In this document: positions 24,907 to 34,592 of the stretch, in pieces | Layout of the letters: every line of letters begins with the position of its first letter | How positions within the stretch are numbered: the stretch's first letter is position 1 | DNA from: Pseudomonas californiensis | Lineage (GTDB): Bacteria > Pseudomonadota > Gammaproteobacteria > Pseudomonadales > Pseudomonadaceae | Length of the DNA: 64,000 nucleotides | Reading direction: 5' to 3' | NCBI RefSeq assembly: GCF_021147775.1 | Contig: NZ_JAGTPK010000009.1 | Span: 1-64,000, forward strand | Notes under the pieces: generated by a model | Told to the model about the DNA's origin: nothing | Databases searched by the model: none | Seen by the model: the letters and a program-made list of their open reading frames with translations, nothing else | Translations under genes and position numbers: made by a program

Positions 24907-26877
24907 TCAGGGCGCGTATCTTAACCCATTCAGCCCCAAACTGCGTTCGCTGTCGGGCCTGGCCAGCCAGACAAGCGTTTGCTCAAAGCTGATCGGCGGG
25001 CTGTAGAAATAGCCCTGCACCAACGTACACCCCAGACTTTCAAGCGCGTTGAGCTCATCCAGCGTCTCGACCCCTTCCACAACACACCCAAGCGACATGT
25101 CCTGACTCAAGGCGACCAGCGATTTGACGATCTTGTAGCTGGCAGGGTTCTGATGCACGCCAGTCACAAAACTGCGGTCGATCTTGAGCTTGGTCAGCGC
25201 CAGGGCGTGCAATTGGCTGAGGCTGGAGTAGCCGGTGCCGAAGTCGTCCAGCGAGATGCCGCAGCCCAGTTGGCGAAACTGGGTAATTGCCTGCTGAACC
25301 TGTGCAAGGTCCTGCATGACGGCGGTTTCGGTGATTTCCAGGTCCAGCCGCGACGCGTCGAAGCCACTGGTTTCGATGATATGCACAATCAGGCTGACGC
25401 TTTCGCACGTCGCAAAGTCATGCGCCGACAGGTTGAACGCCAGTCTGATGTGCGATGGCCAGGACACCGCCTGGCGCAACGCCTGAGTCAGTAAAGGTGC
25501 GGTCAAGCGGTTGATCATGCCGATGCGTTCGGCAATCGGTATGAAGCGGGCCGGTGAAACCGCACCCAGTTCCGGACTGTTCCAGCGCGCCAAGGCTTCA
25601 AAGGCTACGGTTTCGCGACTGCAGCTTTCCATGATGGGTTGAAACAGCATGTAAAACTCAGTGTCCAGATTGGCTCTGCGCAAGGCCTGTTCCGTCACCC
25701 CGTCAACATGCAGTTGCTCCCGGTGGATCGCCGAAAACAGGCAAGTTGTGCCAGGGCTGTGGTTCTTGCCCTGATAGAGCGCGTAGTCGGCGTATTCAAA
25801 CAACTGCGTAGCGTTGTCCGCAGTCGCCGGATAAGTGGCGATACCCATTGTGGCGCCAATCTGGATTGGCATGTCTGAAAGCTCGAAACTGTCGTGCATC
25901 TGATCGCACAGCTGTTTACCGAAGGCCAGTAACGCATCGTTGCTGACGTTGCCTTTGATCACCAACGCAAATTCGTCACCACCCAGCCGTGATACGTGGA
26001 CCGTCTCGCTCGACGACGCTTTCAAGCGGTTTGCAACCATTTCCAGGAGTCGATCGCCGGTACGATGACCGTACAGGTCGTTGACCGGTTTGAAACCATC
26101 GAGATCAAGTACGCCTACGGCAAGCCCCGTCTGCTGCTCCAGCGCTTCGCTCATTGCGGCGTCCAGCGTCTGAAAGAACTGACGACGGTTAGGCAGCCCG
26201 GTCAGGCTGTCCTGATTGGCCAGCAGCAGGTTCTCGTTACTCAGCAACTCGGTCTGGGTCTGTGCGTTCACCAGTCGCGTGAAGTCGCGGTAGTGATATT
26301 GCAGAATGATCAGCATGCCGATCGACACCAACACAATGTTCACCGCCGTGGCGATGAATGTCATGTTGTGCGAAGAGCCAAAGAAAATCACGAAAGCCGC
26401 GTTCACCACCACCGTTGTGGTCAGTGCGGCAGGCCGCAAATGCATCATGCAAAAGATGCAGACAATCACTGTGATGCCCATAAAGAACGCCACATGCCCC
26501 TGAGCATAGGCGTCGCCATACGGATAAAGGGCCAAAGACCAGGCCGCAAACCCTGCAGCAATGAAAACCGCCAACCCATTGGTGCCCCGCAAGGTTGCGA
26601 GAATCGCTGCTTCACCAGGTAATCGGTTGACTGCACGCAGCCACATCCGCGCACGCCAACCACATACCAGGGTCAGCGACGCAGGCACTGCAACGGTCAG
26701 CCACAGAGGCGCGGTCGCCATGTGGGTGAACGCCAAGACCCACGTGTTGACGAGCAACACGAAATACATCAAGGGCAGTTGACGGGACAGCGCAATATAT
26801 TGGGCTTTCAAAAGCCGGGGGTTGTCAGCGGGTACAGACATCAGGGTGCGTAACGCACTCAACAGTTTTATCAGCAT
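24907..26877 (-). CDS. Membrane GGDEF-EAL cyclic-di-GMP protein
   Basis: A 656-residue protein (from ATG 26877) with an N-terminal integral membrane region of about five to six segments (about 30-195). A diguanylate cyclase domain follows with intact LGGDEF (299-303), then a phosphodiesterase domain with FEALARW (EAL 427-429), LEITETAV, DDFGTGYSSL, KIDRSF and VVEGVET, all catalytic motifs present. The position of the RxxD inhibitory site is SETV, so product inhibition is probably absent. Both activities look possible; the net direction is not predictable. The longer frame to 27000 lacks a ribosome site, and the start is uncertain. It is transcribed away from the nucleoside hydrolase gene. Confidence 0.88.
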   Translation of the reverse strand: MLIKLLSALRTLMSVPADNPRLLKAQYIALSRQLPLMYFVLLVNTWVLAFTHMATAPLWLTVAVPASLTLVCGWRARMWLRAVNRLPGEAAILATLRGTNGLAVFIAAGFAAWSLALYPYGDAYAQGHVAFFMGITVIVCIFCMMHLRPAALTTTVVVNAAFVIFFGSSHNMTFIATAVNIVLVSIGMLIILQYHYRDFTRLVNAQTQTELLSNENLLLANQDSLTGLPNRRQFFQTLDAAMSEALEQQTGLAVGVLDLDGFKPVNDLYGHRTGDRLLEMVANRLKASSSETVHVSRLGGDEFALVIKGNVSNDALLAFGKQLCDQMHDSFELSDMPIQIGATMGIATYPATADNATQLFEYADYALYQGKNHSPGTTCLFSAIHREQLHVDGVTEQALRRANLDTEFYMLFQPIMESCSRETVAFEALARWNSPELGAVSPARFIPIAERIGMINRLTAPLLTQALRQAVSWPSHIRLAFNLSAHDFATCESVSLIVHIIETSGFDASRLDLEITETAVMQDLAQVQQAITQFRQLGCGISLDDFGTGYSSLSQLHALALTKLKIDRSFVTGVHQNPASYKIVKSLVALSQDMSLGCVVEGVETLDELNALESLGCTLVQGYFYSPPISFEQTLVWLARPDSERSLGLNGLRYAP

Positions 26878-27136
26878 CGCAGGCTTCTCTGTTACCACAG
26901 TCAAAGCGCACATGGCTTGCTGTATTGCTCGCGAGCCTATTACGTGCGGCTCCCTTGTCATGCTCTCGGCACGTACGGCTATATCTTTATAGTTAAACAT
27001 CGACCGGGCATCGGTTTAATTGATAACAGCGCAGACATATCGTTCCACGGTCCCTCGACCCTATGTGCCGTCTCAGGTATATATCAGCGGCGCCGACCGG
27101 CCCCGCTGTTATTTCCCATCGTCACGGAGACACCGC

Positions 27137-28141
27137 ATGAGCAGGAAAGTCATTATTGACACGGACATGGGCTGGGACGATGTCTTGTCCATTGCCTACC
27201 TGATGAAAAGACCGGACATCGACATTGTCGGCATCACCGTCACGGGGTGTGGCGAAACGGATCTGGGCTGGGGCGTGATCATCGCACAGCATTTGTTGGG
27301 CATTGGCAATCGACTGGGCACTGTGGTTGCACGCGGCACTAGCACACCGCTGGCAGGCGATTACCGCTTCCCACAGGATTTCAAAAACGACATGAATGAC
27401 ATCATGGGCCTGCTGGGTTCGCTGAACCCTGCGCAATTACCCGAGTTGTCGCCCCTGCCTGCCTGGGAGTTCATGTATGAAACCGTAAAGAGCAGTGCGC
27501 AACCGATTACCATTCTTTCACTCGGCGGTTTTACCAATATTGCCAATATGCTGTCTTTAAGCAGCCAGCCAGGCGATCTTTCGATGATCGACAATATTTA
27601 CGCCATGGCGGGCGCAGTGTATGTAGATGGCAATGTTGCCGGTTTGAATAATGCGAAACCCGAGTGGAATCAGGGCCCTGCTTACAGCACTAACACTTAC
27701 GCCGAGTGGAACGTATTTGTTGACGCGTCAGCTGCCGATACGGTATTCGGCTCAAACCTGCCGCTGACACTGGTTCCGCTGGACGTGTGCAACCAGATCA
27801 CACTCGACCCGCTGTACTGGAAACAGATCACGGCCACCGACGCAGTAGCAACCCTGGTTCAAGGCGTGCTTCAGATCAAGTCCGGCACCCACTCGGAGAG
27901 CAGTAGCCCCGTGCCTGTCTTCGATCCGCTGGCGACTCTGCTGATGGCGGGGGGTATCCCTGCCACCAACACCGAATCCCGCTACCTGTCAGTCGATACC
28001 CAGAGCAATGACGAAGACAACCATTGCGGCAAGATTCTTCTGCAATCGTCCGGCTCTCGCCCAGTGGCGTTCGTCACCGGCGCTTCTCAGACTGCCTTCA
28101 GCGCTCAGTACGCCGATGTCATCAATCAACCACTGAGCTGA
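27137..28141 (+). CDS. Inosine/uridine-preferring nucleoside hydrolase family protein
   Basis: A 334-residue enzyme that hydrolyses the N-glycosidic bond of ribonucleosides. The Ca-binding Asp cluster is at the N-terminus: VIIDTDMGWDD (Asp8, Asp10, Asp14, Asp15). GGFTNIANML follows near 130-140. The C-terminal part is more divergent than in RihA/B, and the usual late DxxA motif is not clear. GGAG precedes ATG 27137, so the frame to 27020 is not used. HopQ1, a type III effector with this fold, was considered and rejected: there is no effector-like N-terminal extension or hrp box. Cytoplasmic nucleoside salvage is likely. Confidence 0.8.
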   Translation: MSRKVIIDTDMGWDDVLSIAYLMKRPDIDIVGITVTGCGETDLGWGVIIAQHLLGIGNRLGTVVARGTSTPLAGDYRFPQDFKNDMNDIMGLLGSLNPAQLPELSPLPAWEFMYETVKSSAQPITILSLGGFTNIANMLSLSSQPGDLSMIDNIYAMAGAVYVDGNVAGLNNAKPEWNQGPAYSTNTYAEWNVFVDASAADTVFGSNLPLTLVPLDVCNQITLDPLYWKQITATDAVATLVQGVLQIKSGTHSESSSPVPVFDPLATLLMAGGIPATNTESRYLSVDTQSNDEDNHCGKILLQSSGSRPVAFVTGASQTAFSAQYADVINQPLS

Positions 28142-28157
28142 TCCGTCACACCGTCAT

Positions 28158-28179
28158 GCCCGGTTGTCGCCAGCCGGGC
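28158..28179 (+). terminator. Weak hairpin after the nucleoside hydrolase gene
   Basis: GCCCGG (28158-28163) and CCGGGC (28174-28179) form a 6-bp GC stem about 15 bases after the stop codon. The following bases are AAGGCCTTTG, so it is at best a weak terminator. Confidence 0.35.
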
Positions 28180-28264
28180 AAGGCCTTTGATATTCCCGCC
28201 TCCTGAACCATGTGACCGGCAGAACAGTCAGACTCGTACTTCATGCCGTACCCGGGATTCTCTA

Positions 28265-30034
28265 ATGCTCAGCCGTCACCTGTTTGCTGTCGCCACCCTC
28301 GCGTGCTCGTCGTTCGCATTCGCCCAGGCCCCCTTGCGCATCGAGCGATTGCAGCGCTGCGATGACTTGCTGGATCGCCAACAGCAGACGTTTTGCCTGA
28401 ACGCTCAAGGGCTCGAGAGCGGAAAAATCGATGTCCGGCTTAACGGGAAACCGTTGCCAGAATCGGTGATACAGCGCGAAGGTAGCCGCTTGCGGCTGAC
28501 TCTCGCGACCAAAGACTGGCAAAGCGGCCCGCTTCAGGTGCAACAGGCTGACAACCGCAGTAATCCGGTCTGGCTCAGCATGGCAGGCAGCCATGTCATC
28601 GCGGCGACCAAAGAACAGGTCGCCAGAAACATGGACGGGCTGACCACCTATGTCGACCTGATCAGCCTGATCATCGAAGAGCGTTTTGACGGCAATGAAG
28701 AGGCCCAGCGCATCGCACGGAAATTCGGCGCAACCGTGGTGGGTTCCATTGCCCCGCTCAACACCTGGCAACTTCGCCTGCCGGTCAAAAACCTGGTGGA
28801 ACGTGATGCCATGGTGCTGCGCATGGGCAGCGAAGTCAGCGTCGACGCAGTGGTGATCGAAGAGTCGCAGGCTGAGGCGGCTGAAGGCGAACAGGACGCG
28901 CCACCATCTGATGAAAAGCAGGCCAGGCCCAGCGCTGAGCAATGGACCGCAAACCGGTTCATGGACGCGGTCAATTACTACCAGCGACGTATTCCCGGCA
29001 AACAGCACCCGATCACGCCGGTGCCAATCAGAATCGGCATCATTGAACGCAACGTGGATTTCGACAGCCCGGATTTCGCGGCATATCTCGGCGATTGCAA
29101 AAGCGCAGCGCCGCGCACCTGCGTTTATGCAACGGACGCCCGAAAGCCTGAAGGTCATGGCACGACGGTGACCGGTATACTCGCTGCCGACACAGCTGAA
29201 GGCGGCAATACCGGGTTTCTCAAGTCACTCGACGGTGCAAGTCAGGGCTTTGACGTGATCGTCGAGCGTAATTCCGATGCAGGGATCACCGCCAACGTCG
29301 CGGCCTCGGTCAATCTTGTCGAAGACGGCGTGCGAGTGTTGAACTGGAGTTGGGGCATACACCGCATTGGTGCCAAGAATATTCAGGGCGATGACGTGGA
29401 CTCGCTGGTGCGCTCCGGCCTTGCGATGTCCGGCTATGAGGAATTGCTTGAAGAGTTTTTCCTGTGGTTGCGGGAAAAACACCCTGATGTCCTGGTAGTG
29501 AACTCGGCGGGAAATGGATCTTCGTTCTCCGGCACTGACGAATACCGTCTGCCCTCCTCTTTCATCACCGATCAGTTGCTGGTGGTCGGTGGCCATCAAC
29601 GGACCGAACGCGATGGCGTAGCCGTCGATGACCCGGCTTATGTAGAGAAGCGTGCCTCATCGAATATTGATCGGCGTGTTGACATCATGGCCTCTGCCTG
29701 TACCCGTGCATCCACGGCGAAAGCTGGTGAACAAGGCAGCGTGCATTGCGGTACGTCGTACGCAACACCTATGGTCACCGGCATTGTTGCGGCCATGTGG
29801 TCGATAAACCCGAAACTGACCCCTGAACAGATACGCATGCTGTTGCGCAGAAGCGCCATGACCATCGGCAGCAATTACGACTTTGAAGCAGTGGGCGCCG
29901 ATGACCTGACTGCGCCCATACTGCCTTCAGAACGCGAATACATTCTGCATGACAAGGACGTTGGGCGTTCGGCACGCCTGGACATGCAAAAGGCTCTGGA
30001 CCTTACGGTGCAGAGCCTTGATCGAGCGCGTTGA
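28265..30034 (+). CDS. Exported subtilase-like (S8) peptidase with altered Asp site
   Basis: A 589-residue exported protein. A signal peptide (about 1-20, ending AFA) is followed by an uncharacterised region (about 21-250) and a subtilisin-fold domain (about 255-540). Catalytic His298 (EGHGTTVTGI) and Ser498 (CGTSYATPMVTGI) are intact, as is the oxyanion Asn in VVNSAGN (413 or 417). The expected Asp motif DTG reads IIERNVDFDSPDF, so Glu261 occupies the catalytic Asp position. Cys pairs (32/44, 278/286) fit a periplasmic or secreted protein. The next gene is convergent. Glu could still act as the acid, as in sedolisins, or the enzyme may be weak. Target unknown. Confidence 0.78.
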   Translation: MLSRHLFAVATLACSSFAFAQAPLRIERLQRCDDLLDRQQQTFCLNAQGLESGKIDVRLNGKPLPESVIQREGSRLRLTLATKDWQSGPLQVQQADNRSNPVWLSMAGSHVIAATKEQVARNMDGLTTYVDLISLIIEERFDGNEEAQRIARKFGATVVGSIAPLNTWQLRLPVKNLVERDAMVLRMGSEVSVDAVVIEESQAEAAEGEQDAPPSDEKQARPSAEQWTANRFMDAVNYYQRRIPGKQHPITPVPIRIGIIERNVDFDSPDFAAYLGDCKSAAPRTCVYATDARKPEGHGTTVTGILAADTAEGGNTGFLKSLDGASQGFDVIVERNSDAGITANVAASVNLVEDGVRVLNWSWGIHRIGAKNIQGDDVDSLVRSGLAMSGYEELLEEFFLWLREKHPDVLVVNSAGNGSSFSGTDEYRLPSSFITDQLLVVGGHQRTERDGVAVDDPAYVEKRASSNIDRRVDIMASACTRASTAKAGEQGSVHCGTSYATPMVTGIVAAMWSINPKLTPEQIRMLLRRSAMTIGSNYDFEAVGADDLTAPILPSEREYILHDKDVGRSARLDMQKALDLTVQSLDRAR

Positions 30035-30051
30035 AAATGCTGATGCAAAAA

Positions 30052-30735
30052 TCAGTTGGCCGCGACCTGAGCCCTGTCGGCCTGCATCACCAGGGTTTTC
30101 AGCGAGGCGTCGAACTGCTTCAACGCATTGACCTGCAGATCCCGCTGCTGGTCAATCTGCGCAGCGATTTCCGGAGCCGCCTTGCCCTTGACCCAGACTG
30201 AGGTCATTTCCTTGACCACCGCCCCCTCGGCCTTGCCGATGTATTGCAGATTGTTGTCATAGAACCGCGCCATGAAACGCGCCTCGACCTGACTGTTGCG
30301 CTTGCTCACTAGCTGGTTATACGTATCGAGCATGACCACCACGTCAGGACGCGCCTGCATCAGTGCATCCAGATTGTCGTATACCGTCACGGAAGCGAAC
30401 TCTTTCTGCAGCGAGCCAAGGAGCCAATCGGTCGCCAGTTTCGGGTCGGAACTGCTGATGAAAGCGTCGCGAATCCGTGAGTCGAGCGCGCCATTTTTAC
30501 CGCTGCGGAGCGCAACCGAATGATAGTTGGTGAGGTACTCAAGGTTACTCAGCGTGTTTTCGCTGTACAGCACTCCGACCGACTGGGTGTGTTGAAGCGC
30601 GGCGGTGCTATCGGCTACCGGCGCAAAGTGACAGGACTGCGCAGCGGCAAGGGATTCGGTGGCCGAGGCCGGTGGCGTAACTGCGACGCCGGCACTCAGT
30701 ACGGCGACAAGAGCCAGCAGGTTGAATGTTCTCAT
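30052..30735 (-). CDS. Exported hypothetical protein (227 aa)
   Basis: A 227-residue protein with a signal peptide (MRTFNLLALVAVLSAGVAVT, cleavage after SATES about 27). The mature part is mixed alpha/beta and contains VGVLYSENTLSNLEYLTN and DVVVMLDTYNQLVSKR. Cys appears only near the mature N-terminus (QSCHFAP). GGGAG lies about 8 bases upstream of ATG 30735. It is convergent with the subtilase-like gene, with 17 bases between stops. I do not recognise the family; periplasmic location is the only firm prediction. Confidence 0.6.
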   Translation of the reverse strand: MRTFNLLALVAVLSAGVAVTPPASATESLAAAQSCHFAPVADSTAALQHTQSVGVLYSENTLSNLEYLTNYHSVALRSGKNGALDSRIRDAFISSSDPKLATDWLLGSLQKEFASVTVYDNLDALMQARPDVVVMLDTYNQLVSKRNSQVEARFMARFYDNNLQYIGKAEGAVVKEMTSVWVKGKAAPEIAAQIDQQRDLQVNALKQFDASLKTLVMQADRAQVAAN

Positions 30736-30871
30736 CGCGTCATCTCCCTTGGAAGCAGGTGGGTATGACGCCATCCTCCTCCTTTGCCGAAAAAACAGAA
30801 CTTGCCTTTCATGATGGTGACTATCGATTTAACCAATGATAGTACGGTAGAGCCCTGCAGGTTCTTTCGGT

Positions 30872-31774
30872 TCAGTTTTCCGTATCGGCCCTGACTGCCG
30901 CGCGGATCGCTTCAAGCAACATAATGCACGCCGGGTTATCGTTATCCGTGCGCCACACCAGATGCAGCTCACTCTGTACGCCCTCGCCCAGATCGATATC
31001 GCGAAATTTCACGTTTTTGAACACCACATTGGTCGCACAACGCGGCACAAGTGCCAGCCCCATCCCCGCGTTGACCAGCGCCAGAATGGTCAACGAAGAG
31101 CCCAGCCACTGCACATATTCCGGCGCCACACGTGCGGACCGGAACATACCGGTCAGCAGCTCGTTGAATGGCGGATAAGCCGAATGTGAATACATCAGAA
31201 AAGGCGCGCCATCCAGGTCCTTGACTGTCACTGATTCGGCGCGGGCCAGCGGGTGGCTGCCCGGAATTGCCAGCACAAAGGGTTCGCGCACCAGGCATTC
31301 GGTTTCGTAGCCGGGCTGGAACAAGGGTGCTCTGACGATACCCAGATCAATACGCCGCGCCCTCAGCGCCTCGTGCTGCTGATAGGTATTCATTTCAGTC
31401 AGGGAGATCTTCACGTGCGGCTGATTGAGCCGCGCTTCGGCGATCACTCGGGGCAAGAACTCATACACTGCACTACCGACAAAGCTGATGGTGACCGAGC
31501 CGATGTCCCCTTCGGCAAAACGCCGGGCCGAAATTGCCGCCTGCTGAGCGCGTTCAAGCAACGTCTGGGCCTCAATGAAAAACGCCCGCCCTGCTGCAGT
31601 CAACGCCACACTGCGGGTGCTGCGGGTAAACAGCTCGACACCCAGGTTGTGCTCGAGCAACTGGATCTGTCGGCTCAGCGGCGGCTGGGTCATGTTCAGG
31701 CGTTCCGCCGCCCGACGAAAATTCAGTTCGGTGGCCACGGTGGTAAAGCAGCGTAATTGCGCCAGCTCAAACAT
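30872..31774 (-). CDS. LysR-family regulator of the glucarate genes (probable)
   Basis: A 300-residue LysR regulator. The helix-turn-helix (about 1-62) reads FELAQLRCFTTVATELNFRR then AAERLNMTQPPLSRQIQLLE. The effector domain starts about 90. The ATG at 31774 is the family start; the longer frame to 31855 is rejected. It is divergent from the gudP-gudD pair across 106 bases, a typical arrangement for a substrate-sensing activator. TCAAT and AATCTAG elements in that gap could be part of its site, but no clear T-N11-A box was pinned down. Confidence 0.85.
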   Translation of the reverse strand: MFELAQLRCFTTVATELNFRRAAERLNMTQPPLSRQIQLLEHNLGVELFTRSTRSVALTAAGRAFFIEAQTLLERAQQAAISARRFAEGDIGSVTISFVGSAVYEFLPRVIAEARLNQPHVKISLTEMNTYQQHEALRARRIDLGIVRAPLFQPGYETECLVREPFVLAIPGSHPLARAESVTVKDLDGAPFLMYSHSAYPPFNELLTGMFRSARVAPEYVQWLGSSLTILALVNAGMGLALVPRCATNVVFKNVKFRDIDLGEGVQSELHLVWRTDNDNPACIMLLEAIRAAVRADTEN

Positions 31775-31880
31775 TGATATATTCCAGGTATCAATCAAGT
31801 CACTATCTAGATTAGACGGGAATAATCCCAGCGTCCATGATCGGCACATCCCCAAAAAAACAATGACCGGGAGTTGCCTT

Positions 31881-33257
31881 TTGAATACCGTCCCTTATGT
31901 CGCCGACCCCACGGTACTTGCCCGTGCGGCCTCCAAGGTGAAACGCCACGTGCTGCCGCTGTTCGTGGTGATGTTCATCGTCAATTACATCGACCGGGTC
32001 AACATCGGCTTCGTGCGCAGCCATCTGGAAACGGATCTGGGCATCGGAGCAGCAGCCTATGGCCTGGGCGCCGGGCTGTTTTTCGTGGGCTACGCGCTGT
32101 TCGAAGTGCCGTCCAATATGTTGCTGCAACGCTACGGTGCTCGTGCCTGGCTGACCCGCATCATGTTCACCTGGGGCGCAGCGGCAATGGCCATGGCGTT
32201 CGTTCAGGGCGAAACCAGCTTTTATGTGCTGCGCTTTGTGCTAGGTGCTGCCGAGGCTGGTTTCTTCCCTGGCATCATTTATTACTTTACGCAGTGGCTG
32301 CCAGCCAGCGATCGCGGCAAGGCGATGGCGCTTTTCCTCAGTGGCTCAGCCATCGCCTCGGTCATCTCAGGCCCCCTGTCAGGCGCACTGCTCGGCATTG
32401 AAGGCATGAACCTGCACGGCTGGCAGTGGATGTTTTTGATCGAAGGCTTCGCCTCGATTGCACTGTGCGGGTTCGTCTGGTTCTGGCTGCAATCACACCC
32501 ACACGAAGCGACCTGGCTCAGCGACGAAGAAAAAACCGTTCTGGTCAGCACCATTGCTGAAGAACAGCGCTTGCGCGATGCCACCCACACGGTCAAGCCG
32601 TCGGTGTTCAAGCTGTTGGCTGATCGGCAGATCCTGTTGTTCTGCTTCATCTACTTTTCGGTGGCCCTGACCATTTACGGTGCGACGTTCTGGTTGCCCA
32701 GCATGATCCGCAAGATGGGCAGCCTCACAGACTTCGAGGTCGGGCTGTTCAACTCAGTGCCATGGATCATTTCCATCGTCGCGATGTATGGCTTTGCGGC
32801 TCTGGCCGCCCGGTTCAAACACCAGCAGGCCTGGGTCGCTGTAACACTGGTCATCGCGGCTGCCGGGATGTTCATGTCCACCATTGGCGGGCCAATCTTC
32901 GCGTTCGTTGCCATCTGTTTCGCTGCCATTGGTTTCAAGGCTGCTTCGGCATTGTTCTGGCCGATCCCGCAGGGCTATCTGGATGCGCGCATCGCCGCAG
33001 CGGTGATTGCCTTGATTAACTCAGTGGGTAACCTGGGCGGCTTTGTCGCGCCGACCACCTTCGGTTTTCTCGAGCAAACCACGGGCTCCATTCAAGGCGG
33101 TCTGTATGGGCTCGCAGCCACTTCACTGCTGGCCGCCATCGTTATCTTCTTCGCGCGCACCACGCCGAAAGGCAATGCGCACCACCCGCTTCAAGCTGAG
33201 CCTGCACCACGGGACACCGTCGCACCGCTCGGCACACCTTCCAGCCTCAAACCCTGA
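31881..33257 (+). CDS. gudP: MFS sugar-acid transporter (ACS family, glucarate-type)
   Basis: A 458-residue, 12-helix proton symporter of the anion:cation symporter family. YIDRVNIGFV in helix 1 and FEVPSNMLLQRYGAR in the 2-3 loop are typical of this family. Adjacent glucarate dehydratase and LysR genes point to D-glucarate or galactarate as substrate. TTG 31881 is chosen over ATG 31863 because GGGAG lies 7 bases before it. The start MNTVPYVADP then fits homologues. gudD follows after 18 bases, so they form an operon. Tartrate is an alternative substrate that sequence cannot exclude. Confidence 0.83.
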   Translation: MNTVPYVADPTVLARAASKVKRHVLPLFVVMFIVNYIDRVNIGFVRSHLETDLGIGAAAYGLGAGLFFVGYALFEVPSNMLLQRYGARAWLTRIMFTWGAAAMAMAFVQGETSFYVLRFVLGAAEAGFFPGIIYYFTQWLPASDRGKAMALFLSGSAIASVISGPLSGALLGIEGMNLHGWQWMFLIEGFASIALCGFVWFWLQSHPHEATWLSDEEKTVLVSTIAEEQRLRDATHTVKPSVFKLLADRQILLFCFIYFSVALTIYGATFWLPSMIRKMGSLTDFEVGLFNSVPWIISIVAMYGFAALAARFKHQQAWVAVTLVIAAAGMFMSTIGGPIFAFVAICFAAIGFKAASALFWPIPQGYLDARIAAAVIALINSVGNLGGFVAPTTFGFLEQTTGSIQGGLYGLAATSLLAAIVIFFARTTPKGNAHHPLQAEPAPRDTVAPLGTPSSLKP

Positions 33258-33275
33258 CTGATCGGGAGACAGCTT

Positions 33276-34550
33276 TTGAAAATCATACGTGTGACCGTCA
33301 CCCCTATCGCCTTTCGCGATCCGCCGCTGCTCAATGCCAGTGGCATTCATGAACCCTTCGCGCTGCGCTCGATCATTGAGGTAGAAAGCGACAACGGCTA
33401 CATCGGTCTGGGCGAAAGCTACGGCGACGCACCGGCCCTGGCCATTCAGCAACAGGTGCAGCAGCAATTGATCGGCATGGACCCGTTCAACCTGGCCCAG
33501 TTGCGCAGCATTGTTCAGGCTACGGTTGCGGCCCACAAGCCGGCAAGCCTGGCGGGTGCAGAGCTGGCGCCCGGCTCGCATGCCAGCAAGGCTGTCAGCA
33601 ATGCCTACTCGGCGTTCGAAGTGGCGTTTCTGGACCTGCAGGCGCGCTCGATGAATCTGCCACTGGTGGACCTGCTTGGCGGCGCGTTCCGGGAGCAGAT
33701 CCCGTTCAGCGCCTACCTGTTCTTCAAATACGCCCAGCATGCCGATTCGCCTTACGCACCCGACAGTTGGGGCGAGGCACTGAGCGAAGAGCAGATCGTC
33801 GCTCAGGCCCGCCGGATGATCGACGCCAATGGCTTCAAAAGCATCAAGCTGAAAGCCGGGGCTCTGGCACCGGAACACGAAGTGGCATGTATCAAGGCAC
33901 TCAAGAAAGCCTTCCCGGGCTACCCGTTGCGTATCGACCCCAATGGCAACTGGTCATTGGAAACCTCTATCCGCATGGCCGAACTGCTGGGCGACGACTT
34001 GCAGTACTACGAGGACCCGACCCCTGGCCTCGACGGCATGTCAGAACTGCACAAGCGCACCGGCCTTCCATTGGCGACCAATATGGTGGTGACCGACTTT
34101 GACGAGTTTCGCCGAAGTGTGGGGCTGAACAGCCTACAGATTGTGCTGGCTGACCATCATTACTGGGGCGGCCTGCGCGACACCCAGGCGCTGGCGAAGA
34201 TGTGCGACACCTTTGGTCTGGGCGTCTCGATGCACTCCAACTCGCATCTGGGCATCAGCCTCATGGCCATGGCCCACGTTGCAGCCTCGGTACCCAACCT
34301 CGACTACGCCTGCGACACGCATTACCCGTGGCAGGAACCGGATGAAGAAGTCATCAAAGGCGGCAAGCTGCCGATTGTCGATGGTTGCGTCCGGATAACC
34401 CGCGCCCCCGGACTGGGCCTGGAGCTGGATTACGACCAGCTCGGCAAGCTCAACGACCAGTATCACAGCTGCGGTATTCGCCAGCGCGACGACGTCAAGC
34501 AGATGCAGAAATACAAACCGGACTGGAAAGCCGTCAAGCCCCGGTTTTGA
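33276..34550 (+). CDS. gudD: Glucarate dehydratase
   Basis: A 424-residue enolase-superfamily enzyme that dehydrates D-glucarate to 5-keto-4-deoxyglucarate. The acid/base KxK motif is SIKLKAG; metal ligands appear as RIDPNGNW, EDPTPG and the Asn in LATNMVVTD. The catalytic His is in SMHSNSHLG. It is shorter than E. coli GudD (446) but close to pseudomonad homologues. The start is TTG 33276 with GGGAG at about 8 bases. It is co-transcribed with gudP. The following aldolase/dehydrogenase genes are not nearby. An 18-bp perfect inverted repeat lies 43 bases past its stop. Confidence 0.9.
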   Translation: MKIIRVTVTPIAFRDPPLLNASGIHEPFALRSIIEVESDNGYIGLGESYGDAPALAIQQQVQQQLIGMDPFNLAQLRSIVQATVAAHKPASLAGAELAPGSHASKAVSNAYSAFEVAFLDLQARSMNLPLVDLLGGAFREQIPFSAYLFFKYAQHADSPYAPDSWGEALSEEQIVAQARRMIDANGFKSIKLKAGALAPEHEVACIKALKKAFPGYPLRIDPNGNWSLETSIRMAELLGDDLQYYEDPTPGLDGMSELHKRTGLPLATNMVVTDFDEFRRSVGLNSLQIVLADHHYWGGLRDTQALAKMCDTFGLGVSMHSNSHLGISLMAMAHVAASVPNLDYACDTHYPWQEPDEEVIKGGKLPIVDGCVRITRAPGLGLELDYDQLGKLNDQYHSCGIRQRDDVKQMQKYKPDWKAVKPRF

Positions 34551-34592
34551 AGCATGGGTTTGAAAACATCATTATCCATCAGCGACTGCTCT

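Noticed and set aside
27137..28141. Type III effector HopQ1, which has a nucleoside hydrolase fold
   Set aside because: No effector-like N-terminal extension and no hrp box upstream; the protein starts directly with the VIIDTDMGWDD core.
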